This document shows, one piece after another, positions 16,482-23,749 of a DNA stretch of 64,000 nucleotides. Origin of the DNA: CAVYGN01 sp963796325 (GTDB lineage Bacteria > Spirochaetota > Brevinematia > Brevinematales > JAOACQ01); assembly GCA_963796325.1 (NCBI GenBank), contig CAWCLF010000001.1, forward strand, positions 2,418,001-2,482,000, in the 5' to 3' direction. Both the position numbers and the translations under genes were made by a program. The notes under the pieces were generated by a model. That model searched no databases and had not been told where the DNA came from. It saw only the letters and a program-made list of their open reading frames with translations. Positions within the stretch are counted from its first letter, which is position 1, and the number at the start of each line of letters is the position of its first letter.

Positions 16482-17479
16482 AAAGCATATTTAAAGTAAA
16501 TAATAAATATCTGTCATTATTGGTAACGATAGCTTTGTTTATTGTTATGTTCGGGGTCGGTTCCGTTATGTTTCCCGGTTTTTTCAGCTTTCAGAATTTT
16601 TTTAATATACTTATCAACAACTCTTACCTTATGATTATCGCGATTGGAATGACATTTGTCATTATTTCAGGAGGCATCGACCTGTCGGTAGGTTCTTTAT
16701 TGGCTTTTACGACGATGTTTTCGGCCAGTCTCCTTGAAAATTACCATTTAAGCCCGCTCTTGGTAATACCTCTTGTCCTTGTTACCGGGGCGGCGTTCGG
16801 CTGTATGATGGGATGTCTGATTCATTATTTTGACCTTCCGCCTTTTATTGTAACCTTAGCCGGTCTTTACCTTGCAAGGGGTCTGTGCTATGTCGTCAGC
16901 ATCGATACGATCCCGATCACGAATCCTTTTTTTACATTTGTCGCCCAGTATGAGATCCGTTTTTCACCGGAAAATTTCATTTCCATTAATGTCGTTATTG
17001 CGCTTTTAATGATAATACTTGCCCTTTTCATAGCCCATTACACCAATTACGGCAGAACCGTTTACGCCATCGGTGGAAACGAACAGTCGGCGTTATTGAT
17101 GGGACTTCCTGTCGCTCAAACGAAGGTGCTCGTATATACTTTCAGCGGATTCTGCTCTGCCCTGGCAGGGGTAGTTTTCACCTTTTACATGCTGTCGGGA
17201 TATGCGCTGCATGGCACAGGACTTGAACTCGACACAATTGCGGCTGTCGTCATCGGCGGTACGCTGCTGACTGGCGGGGTCGGTTATATTGCAGGTACGA
17301 TTTTCGGAGTCCTTGTTTTCGGCACCATTCAGGTTTTGGTTACCAATCAAAGCCTGAACAGTTGGTGGACAAGGATTGTTATTGGAATTTTGATTTTCCT
17401 GTTCTGCCTGGTTCAGAAAATTTTCGAGGCTGAAAAAGTCCAGGCTATAAACAGGGAGGCTCCTGTTAAAAAGGCTTGA
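16478..17479 (+). CDS. Sugar ABC transporter permease, YjfF type
   Basis: The product is about 333 aa, with multiple membrane segments and the same signature GMTFVIISGGIDLSVGSLLAF and VIGGTLLTGGVGYIAGTIFG. An ATG upstream at 16409 would overlap the previous gene by 73 nt. The ATG at 16478 overlaps by the usual ATGA and has GGGAG about 9 nt upstream, so it is chosen. It pairs with the YtfT-like permease. The plus-strand ara transcript ends here, converging with the dehydrogenase gene. Confidence 0.92.
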   Translation: MKSIFKVNNKYLSLLVTIALFIVMFGVGSVMFPGFFSFQNFFNILINNSYLMIIAIGMTFVIISGGIDLSVGSLLAFTTMFSASLLENYHLSPLLVIPLVLVTGAAFGCMMGCLIHYFDLPPFIVTLAGLYLARGLCYVVSIDTIPITNPFFTFVAQYEIRFSPENFISINVVIALLMIILALFIAHYTNYGRTVYAIGGNEQSALLMGLPVAQTKVLVYTFSGFCSALAGVVFTFYMLSGYALHGTGLELDTIAAVVIGGTLLTGGVGYIAGTIFGVLVFGTIQVLVTNQSLNSWWTRIVIGILIFLFCLVQKIFEAEKVQAINREAPVKKA

Positions 17480-17524
17480 CTTGCGCATCTTTTCTCCAGT
17501 TTTTTCTCCTTTTTTACTCGAAGG

Positions 17525-17554
17525 CCGGGCCCCTTGAGCCACCAAGGGGACCGG
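17525..17554. terminator. Hairpin between convergent genes, possible weak terminator
   Basis: CCGG-x-CCCCTTG and CAAGGGG-x-CCGG pair around a 6-nt loop. No T run follows on either strand, so factor-independent termination is doubtful. Confidence 0.4.
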
Positions 17555-17585
17555 CGGTATTTATCGCAAACGGCCGGAAATAATT

Positions 17586-18770
17586 CTAAGAATAAAATCT
17601 CTTTGTTATGATCTCGGCAGTTTCTTCCAGTATGCCTGAATCCGCCATGTAGCTCAGAATTGTATATCGCGGCCTCAATTCTTTTGCATGAAGCAGACTT
17701 GCCCTGAAAAGCTTTTCATCGATGCCCAGGGCAGCCGGGCTCGAGGCGGCGCCGGCCTTTTCCAGGATCCCGGAGATGTAATCGGGGCCCGGCGGCGAAG
17801 CGAACATTCCTACCCTGCTTTTTAATATTTCGTAAGCCATGCTGATTGCAACTGTCCCGGCTCCAACCGAAGCTCCATGGAGGGGGTGCGCCCTGCGTTC
17901 TGAAATAGCTGACATCTCCCAGTAATGGGCCAGATGGTGCTCGGACCCTGAAGCGGGCCGTGAATTTCCGATAAAAGCCATTGTTATTCCGGAAAGGATA
18001 AGCGATTTTAACAGGTTATTAACGGATTTTTCGTCCCGGAAACCTTCCCTGGAATCTGAAATACAGCTTTCGGCCGTTTTTTTCATCAATATAGAGCAGT
18101 TCTCGCAGTAATATTCATTATTTATTTCTTTTGAGAGGCGCCAATCCGAAAGCGCCGTAAGTTTTCCGACCATATCCCCGAACCCGGCTCTGATCATATC
18201 CCGCGGCGCTTCCAGTATGACTTTTTCGTCGGCGAAAATGGCATATGGAGATACCGCCTCAATTGTCTTTTTAAAACCCCCTATAATTAGCGGCGAAACT
18301 GTGGAAGCGTAGCCGTCCATAGACGGGGATGTGCAGATTATCATATACGGGATATTGAGAATGAAACATATGTATCGGGAGAGGTCGTTAAGCGTTCCTG
18401 AACCTGCGGTCACAATTAACGAAAAATCTTTACCGGCTTCAAGTAAAAGCCGTCCTACAGCGCTTTCGTCGGGGATTAAAGGTTGGCGACCCTCGAAAGT
18501 AAAGGATTTGGCGGTGAAATTATTTTCGATAAGGCAATCCAGGATATCTTTTCCGCATACCTTCAGCGTATTGGCGTCGGTCAGGAATAATATTTTATTT
18601 TTTTTAAATACGGCCAGCGCTTTGACAAGTTCTTCCTTCACATTCCCGCCGATATATATATTTTTTATGCCGGCGCTATGAACCCTGCCGCAGCTGCAAT
18701 GAAAATCTTTGCCGGGTATCTCGGAGATATCGAGGTTATATATATCATCCATTTTCAGATCATTTTTCAT
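17586..18770 (-). CDS. araM: sn-glycerol-1-phosphate dehydrogenase-like protein (AraM/EgsA family)
   Basis: The product is about 394 aa from ATG 18770 (GAAGAG upstream; the longer form from 18830 has no site). It is an iron/zinc-dependent dehydrogenase of the glycerol-dehydrogenase fold: NAD-binding VTAGSGTLNDLSRY, TSPSMDGYASTVSPL and metal-site histidines in SGSEHHLAHYWEM and RAHPLHGASVG. Characterised members reduce dihydroxyacetone phosphate to glycerol 1-phosphate. In Bacillus subtilis araM sits in the ara operon, as here. Its exact role in arabinose use is not clear from sequence. A CSCGR motif near the N-terminus is an extra. It lies 333 bp downstream of araA on the same strand. Confidence 0.85.
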   Translation of the reverse strand: MKNDLKMDDIYNLDISEIPGKDFHCSCGRVHSAGIKNIYIGGNVKEELVKALAVFKKNKILFLTDANTLKVCGKDILDCLIENNFTAKSFTFEGRQPLIPDESAVGRLLLEAGKDFSLIVTAGSGTLNDLSRYICFILNIPYMIICTSPSMDGYASTVSPLIIGGFKKTIEAVSPYAIFADEKVILEAPRDMIRAGFGDMVGKLTALSDWRLSKEINNEYYCENCSILMKKTAESCISDSREGFRDEKSVNNLLKSLILSGITMAFIGNSRPASGSEHHLAHYWEMSAISERRAHPLHGASVGAGTVAISMAYEILKSRVGMFASPPGPDYISGILEKAGAASSPAALGIDEKLFRASLLHAKELRPRYTILSYMADSGILEETAEIITKRFYS

Positions 18771-19103
18771 AGGCTCTTCTTTTAAATTTATTTTAGGGCA
18801 CTTCCAATAACCTGCCTTCGTCCTGAGCACCTGTCCTGAGCCTTTGGCTCAGGGTTTGGCTCAGGATTTGGCTCGGCAAGGTAGTGTACTTATCCTGGGC
18901 CGGACATACCCTTACGGGCACAAGTGCACAGGGCCCATAGGGTTTATGCCCGAAGGGTGCGGAATTATTGGCTTCCGTAATCTGTACTTTTTTAAAAAGC
19001 CCTTGTACCCGTAAGGGTGAGTTTTTAGCCCTTAGGTCCTTAGGGGAACCGCCCTTTAAAGAATTAAGGCTCCGGGAGCTATCGATGAATTAATCCGCTA
19101 AAA
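18771..19103. other. Repeat-rich gap between araA and araM
   Basis: This 333-bp stretch has no plausible gene. It is packed with short repeats: CCTGAGC copies near 18821-18842, three tandem 12-bp TTTGGCTC units at 18843-18878, and an 11-bp inverted pair ACCCTTACGGG (18908-18918)/CCCGTAAGGGT (19008-19018). It looks like a mosaic of extragenic palindromic repeats. Transcription from araA could cross it. Confidence 0.65.
18835..18878. repeat. Palindrome plus three 12-bp tandem repeats
   Basis: CCTGAGCC-TTT-GGCTCAGG forms an 8-bp hairpin at 18835-18853. It leads into TTTGGCTCAGGG, TTTGGCTCAGGA and TTTGGCTCGGCA, a threefold repeat with small changes. Too few and too short for CRISPR. Confidence 0.75.
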
Positions 19104-20606
19104 TCATTTATGAAAAAATGAGTAATATGTTTCGTTCCATAACAGCTCTTTTTTGAAATCCGTTATGTTGGTTTTTTCGTCAATAAGCAGGAACTCGATG
19201 CCGGCCATTACGGCGAAATCCTCGAGCTCTCCTGCAGTTACCGCCTGGCTGTAAGATGTGTGGTGCGCTCCGCCGGCATAAATCCAGGCGGCTGCTGCGG
19301 TTTTCAAATCCGGCTTAGGTATCCATACCGCTCTGGCGACCGGTAATTTCGGCAGGGGTTTTTCAGGCTGTACAACATCCACCTCATTAACAATCATCCG
19401 GAACCTGCCGCCCATATCGATAATAGAAGCGCATACTGCCGGTCCGCTTTTAGCGTTGAAAACCAGGCGCGCGGGATCGCTTTTCCCGCCGATTGATAGA
19501 GGGTGTATTTCCAGAGAGGGTTTTGAATCTGCTATGGTTTCACAAACTTCGAGCATATGGGCTCCCAGTATCTTCGGAGAATTCCCGCCAAAATGATACG
19601 TATAATCTTCCATAAACGAAGTGCCGCCCTCCCGGCCCGAGCCCATTACTTTCATGGCGCGGACAAGCGCCGCCGTTTTCCAGTCGCCTTCGGCGCCGAA
19701 ACCGTAGCCATGGGCCATCAGCCGCTGGACTCCGAGGCCCGGAAGCTGTTCAAGCCCGTAAAGATTTTCAAAGTTTGTTGTGAAAGCTTTGATATTGTTA
19801 ACAAGCAGGAAAGACCTCAATCCGGCTTCTATCCTGGCGGCTTCAATAAGGAAATCCCTTTTTGGCCCGTCTTTAAGCAGGGACTCTTCAACAATATACC
19901 GTTCTTCGTACTCAGCCGTTAATTTATCGATCTCTCCTGATGTTACTTTATTAATACTTTCAGCCAGATCCCCGAGGGCATAGCCGTTTACGGAATATCC
20001 AAGGCGTATCTGCGCCTCCACCTTGTCTCCTTCCGTAACCGCGACATCTCGCATATTATCCCCGAACCTGGCTATCCTGGCTCCTTTCGAGTCCTGCCAG
20101 GCGCAGGCGGCGCGGCTCCAGGAGCCGATTTCGTCTGCCACATCACCGTCCTGCCAGAACCCGACGACAACTTTCCTGTTCAACCTCATTCTGGCGGCAA
20201 TAAAACCGAATTCCCGGTCTCCATGAGCGGATTGGTTCAGATTCATGAAATCCATATCTATATCTTGCCAGGGTATCTCGCGGTTAAATTGCGTGTGGAG
20301 ATGAAGGAAGGGTTTGGTCAGGTTTTTTAAACCCCCTATCCACATTTTCGCAGGTGAAAAGGTATGCATCCACGTAATGATCCCGGCGCATTTTTTTGAT
20401 GAATTTGCCTCTGTTAACAGATCTGAAATAGCGTCCGGGTTTGTCATTACCGGTTTAAAAATTATTTTTGCAGGTATCTTTTTTGATTGAGACAGATATT
20501 CCGAGATTATTCTTGAATGTTCGGCCGCTTTTTTTAAAGTTTCCTCGCCGTATAAATGCTGGCTTCCTGTAACAAACCATATTTCGTATTCTTTTAAATC
20601 GATCAT
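19104..20606 (-). CDS. araA: L-arabinose isomerase
   Basis: The 500-aa product has the usual length. It begins YEIWFVTGSQHLYGEETL, a hallmark of AraA. Metal and catalytic positions lie in GFGAEGDWKTAALVRAMKVMG, GGTSFMEDYTYHFG and AGGAHHTSYS. It interconverts L-arabinose and L-ribulose in the cytoplasm, the first step before araB. The start at 20606 is supported by AAAGGAGGA 7 nt upstream; the frame continues to 20666 without a site. It is transcribed toward the other ara genes, not with them. The operator-like motif of the lacI region was not seen in front of it. Confidence 0.96.
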   Translation of the reverse strand: MIDLKEYEIWFVTGSQHLYGEETLKKAAEHSRIISEYLSQSKKIPAKIIFKPVMTNPDAISDLLTEANSSKKCAGIITWMHTFSPAKMWIGGLKNLTKPFLHLHTQFNREIPWQDIDMDFMNLNQSAHGDREFGFIAARMRLNRKVVVGFWQDGDVADEIGSWSRAACAWQDSKGARIARFGDNMRDVAVTEGDKVEAQIRLGYSVNGYALGDLAESINKVTSGEIDKLTAEYEERYIVEESLLKDGPKRDFLIEAARIEAGLRSFLLVNNIKAFTTNFENLYGLEQLPGLGVQRLMAHGYGFGAEGDWKTAALVRAMKVMGSGREGGTSFMEDYTYHFGGNSPKILGAHMLEVCETIADSKPSLEIHPLSIGGKSDPARLVFNAKSGPAVCASIIDMGGRFRMIVNEVDVVQPEKPLPKLPVARAVWIPKPDLKTAAAAWIYAGGAHHTSYSQAVTAGELEDFAVMAGIEFLLIDEKTNITDFKKELLWNETYYSFFHK

Positions 20607-20866
20607 AGTTAAGTCCTCCTTTACTGGAAATTCGGACGGCGATACAGTATATTTCCCGGACCGCATATGGCTTAGATGAATTTAATCATACGGAACTAAC
20701 CGTCCGTCGGGTCTTGATTAGAATATAATTTGCAAGGTTGAATAATCAGGCTGGCAGCTGCGGAAATTCTGATGAAAGCGGAATTAATATCCGGATTTAT
20801 TTTAGTTCAGGATATAAAATATTGCAAAATATTCTCAATAAATTCAGCAATATCCGACGCACCGAT

Positions 20867-20900
20867 AAAAAAACCGGAAGTCCTCTTCATGGGCTTCCGG
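20867..20900 (-). terminator. Orphan minus-strand rho-independent terminator
   Basis: On the minus strand CCGGAAGCCC-ATGAAGA-GGACTTCCGG is followed by seven T residues. No gene lies upstream of it on that strand for over 100 bp, up to the opposite promoter. It could end a small RNA, act as an araA leader attenuator, or insulate araA. Confidence 0.7.
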
Positions 20901-20945
20901 CTGACAAACTTGCCGTCGAGTAGAGAAGTAAACAATAAAAACACT

Positions 20946-20973
20946 TTGACAATTATTCATAATTGCTTATAAT
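20946..20973 (+). promoter_or_regulatory. Promoter of the cNMP-binding/purB/mutS group
   Basis: TTGACA (20946-20951) and TATAAT (20968-20973) are both consensus with 16-nt spacing, about 30 nt before the start codon. Confidence 0.8.
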
Positions 20974-21002
20974 ATTAGATAAAAAAGATTTACGAGGTAT
21001 TG

Positions 21003-22256
21003 ATGCCTGCAGGAGCATTCAACCTGGTGCATTTCAGAAAGGGCGCCTATGTTCTCGTGGAAGGACAGCAGGAAAACAGTGATTTCTATATAATCAAGAA
21101 CGGCTCCGTTAAAGTTTCAAGTTCGATCAATTTCGTCGCCAGGCAGTCCCCCGACGGCACTTCGAAGCTCGGACCCGGGGATTTCTTCGGCGTAATATCC
21201 TGCATGGGCAGGCGTCCGAATCTTGAAACGGTATTCGCCGAGGTAGAGACAACCGCCGTGGCCGTTCAATGCAATCAATTCGGCATGCTGATCACTAACA
21301 ATCCGGCTATCGCGTTGAAAATAATACGCTATTTCAGCCGCCTTCTCAGGTATTACGACGATTTTCTTTCAAAAATGATCTCCAAATCGGGAAATCCAAG
21401 GTCCGACGAAGACAGCCCGGCAAGACTATTCGAGCTCGGAGAATATTTTTTTACAAAAAAGCAGGTTATCCCTTATGCAGGTTATGCATATCTCCGGTTC
21501 ATAAGCGAAGACCCGGATAATCCTCTCGCCGAAATGGCAAGGGCAAGGCTCAAACGGATCGACAAGGGTGAAATAAAAACGGCTCCGAGAAAAGATGGAA
21601 ACCTTTATTTATACGACGACAGCCAGGTTATATTTCTTCAGGGTGAAAAGGGCCATGCCCTCTATGTAATACAGGAAGGCGAAGTTAAGATCACGCGTTT
21701 TTACAACAACCAGGAAGTGCTGCTCGGCGTCCTGAAGAAAGGGGATATTTTCGGAGAGATGGCCATCCTCGAGGACCAGCCCCGAAACGCCAGCGCATTT
21801 GCCAACGGCGACCTCAAGCTTATGCTCATTACAAAGCAGAATTTCGATTTCGTAATAGCCAATTATCCCCAGATCGTCACAAAGATCATCGAGCTTCTTT
21901 CGGACAGGATCTGGATTATTTACCGCCAGATGATCAACATGCTTATTTCAAACCCTGAAATAAAAATCTTCGACGCGCTTTATACCCAGCTTCTGAAGAG
22001 CCGTGTGCCCGTAAGCGGCGCCAGGGCGTACACTTTCGATTTCGGAGCCGAAGACCTTCTGAAATTCACCGGCATGCTCAACGAAGAGGGATGGCAGTTA
22101 TGGAAGGACCTCAAGCACAACGACAGGAATTTCGACATATCCAGGGACGGTAAAATCATATATAACGATATATCGCAGATCGAAAGGAAAATCAATCTCT
22201 TCCGCCGCCAGAAAGAGATTTATAAAAGCCTCGGCAAGGACTCATCAGGCAAATAA
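21003..22256 (+). CDS. Protein with two cyclic-nucleotide-binding domains
   Basis: The product is about 417 aa. The N-terminal cNMP-binding domain (about 10-120: FRKGAYVLVEGQQ, then LGPGDFFGVISCM) lacks the usual Arg of the phosphate-binding cassette. The second (about 200-310: DDSQVIFLQGEKGHALYVI, GDIFGEMAILEDQPRNASAFA) has the complete cassette including Arg, so it can probably bind a cyclic nucleotide. The C-terminal 100 residues are helical and may be a DNA- or partner-binding region without an obvious Crp helix-turn-helix. A TTG at 21000 is an alternative start, but ATG 21003 with GAGG upstream is preferred. Similar two-domain proteins are known in spirochaetes. Confidence 0.85.
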   Translation: MPAGAFNLVHFRKGAYVLVEGQQENSDFYIIKNGSVKVSSSINFVARQSPDGTSKLGPGDFFGVISCMGRRPNLETVFAEVETTAVAVQCNQFGMLITNNPAIALKIIRYFSRLLRYYDDFLSKMISKSGNPRSDEDSPARLFELGEYFFTKKQVIPYAGYAYLRFISEDPDNPLAEMARARLKRIDKGEIKTAPRKDGNLYLYDDSQVIFLQGEKGHALYVIQEGEVKITRFYNNQEVLLGVLKKGDIFGEMAILEDQPRNASAFANGDLKLMLITKQNFDFVIANYPQIVTKIIELLSDRIWIIYRQMINMLISNPEIKIFDALYTQLLKSRVPVSGARAYTFDFGAEDLLKFTGMLNEEGWQLWKDLKHNDRNFDISRDGKIIYNDISQIERKINLFRRQKEIYKSLGKDSSGK

Positions 22257-22292
22257 GTTGTCTTTAAAAACCGGGCTTTATAGGAGTAATCG

Positions 22293-23714
22293 ATGAGCAT
22301 TTATCAAAACCCGCTTGAAACAAGGTATGCATCTCATGAAATGCTGAAACTATTTTCCGAGGAAAACCGGTTCCTTGCCTGGCGCGACTGCTGGATCGCC
22401 CTGGCCGAGGCGGAAATGGAGTTGGGTCTTCATATAACGCCGGAACAGATCGGGAACATGATTGAAAACAGGGAAAATCTAAATCTTGAAAGGGCCCGGG
22501 AAATTGAAAAAGAGATCCATCATGATGTCATGAGTCATATCCGAGCATTCGGAGAAGTTGCGCCGCTCGCTCAGGGGATAATTCACCTGGGCGCCACATC
22601 AGCTTATGTAACCGACAATGCCGACATAATAATATTCAGGAAAGCCCTGGCTATCATCAAGGGCAGGCTCGTAACTCTGATAGGCTCTTTGAAAGACAAG
22701 TGCCTGGAATACAAATCTCTTCCGGTCCTGGGGTACACCCATCTCCAGCCCGCACAGCCGACTACTCTGGGCAAGAGAATGAGCATGTGGCTTTACGACC
22801 TTGTTCTTGATTTCGAAGACCTCGATAATCTTTTAAAAAGCCTGACTTTGCTTGGGGCGAAGGGAACTACCGGAACCCAGGCAAGCTTCATGGAGCTTTT
22901 CGATAACGACAGCGGCAGGGTTAAAAAGCTGGATGAAATTATCGCCGGGAAACTCGGTTTCGAAAAGAGCGCTCCTGTCAGCGGACAAACCCTTACGAGG
23001 AAATTCGACGTCCGAATTCTCAACGTCCTATCGGGATTGGCGCAGTCGGCTCACCGCGCCGCAAACGATATAAGGATGCTCCAGCATGATGGAGAGATCG
23101 AGGAGCCGTTCGATAAAAACCAGGTAGGTTCTTCAGCCATGCCGTATAAACGCAACCCTATACTTGCCGAAAGGATGACATCTCTTGCCCGTTATCTCAT
23201 AAACGATTCTCTTAATGCCGATTACACTTTTTCCTGTCAATTCCTCGAAAGAACGCTTGACGATTCGGCCAACCGCCGCATATCGATGTCGGAAGGCTTC
23301 CTGGCCGCCGATTCCATTCTTATCTTGTACCGGAAATTAGCGGACGGCCTTAATGTTTATCCGGAAGTGATACAATCGCTTTTAACAAGGAACCTGCCCT
23401 TCTTTGCTACTGAAAATATACTGATGAAGGCCGTGAAAAACGGAGGAGACAGGCAGGAACTGCATGAAGTTATACGAAGCACTGCAATGAAAGCTGTCGA
23501 AGCCTCCAGGAACGGTTCGGATTTCGATATGATGTCGGAACTTAAAAGAAGCGGCCGTTTCAACCTGGCTGAAAAGGATTGGGAAAACATTTCCGATTTC
23601 AAAAATTATACGGGCCGTTCCGAAAAACAGGTTGAGGAATTCATCGAGGAATTCGTTTTACCGATACTCGGGAGTAACATGGGTTATGATACGAAATCCG
23701 AGATCAGGGTTTAA
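22293..23714 (+). CDS. purB: Adenylosuccinate lyase
   Basis: The 473-aa product has the fumarase/aspartase superfamily signature GSSAMPYKRNP (residues 279-289) carrying the catalytic Ser loop, and the histidine region LGYTHLQPAQPTTLGKR. It splits adenylosuccinate to AMP and SAICAR to AICAR in purine synthesis. The gene lies 36 bp after the cNMP-binding gene and 35 bp before mutS, all in one direction. Confidence 0.95.
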   Translation: MSIYQNPLETRYASHEMLKLFSEENRFLAWRDCWIALAEAEMELGLHITPEQIGNMIENRENLNLERAREIEKEIHHDVMSHIRAFGEVAPLAQGIIHLGATSAYVTDNADIIIFRKALAIIKGRLVTLIGSLKDKCLEYKSLPVLGYTHLQPAQPTTLGKRMSMWLYDLVLDFEDLDNLLKSLTLLGAKGTTGTQASFMELFDNDSGRVKKLDEIIAGKLGFEKSAPVSGQTLTRKFDVRILNVLSGLAQSAHRAANDIRMLQHDGEIEEPFDKNQVGSSAMPYKRNPILAERMTSLARYLINDSLNADYTFSCQFLERTLDDSANRRISMSEGFLAADSILILYRKLADGLNVYPEVIQSLLTRNLPFFATENILMKAVKNGGDRQELHEVIRSTAMKAVEASRNGSDFDMMSELKRSGRFNLAEKDWENISDFKNYTGRSEKQVEEFIEEFVLPILGSNMGYDTKSEIRV

Positions 23715-23749
23715 TCCTCTGCGATCCGAATACTGCAAATCAGGACTAT

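Larger units (their letters stand above)
20607..21002. other. Intergenic region between araA and the cNMP-binding gene
   Basis: About 395 bp with no convincing gene. It contains a minus-strand terminator-like hairpin (20867-20900) and the plus-strand promoter of the next gene (20946-20973). A 7-bp inverted pair CGGACGG (20633)/CCGTCCG (20700) lies in the araA leader side. Two overlapping 60-66 aa ORFs lack ribosome-binding sites and are not called. Confidence 0.6.

Noticed and set aside
18835..18878. Tandem TTTGGCTC repeats as a CRISPR array
   Set aside because: Units are 12 bp, directly adjacent with no spacers, and only three copies; no cas genes are near.
20738..20972. Two overlapping 60-66 codon plus-strand ORFs upstream of the cNMP-binding gene
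   Set aside because: No ribosome-binding sites, no recognisable product, and they run through a terminator hairpin and a promoter.
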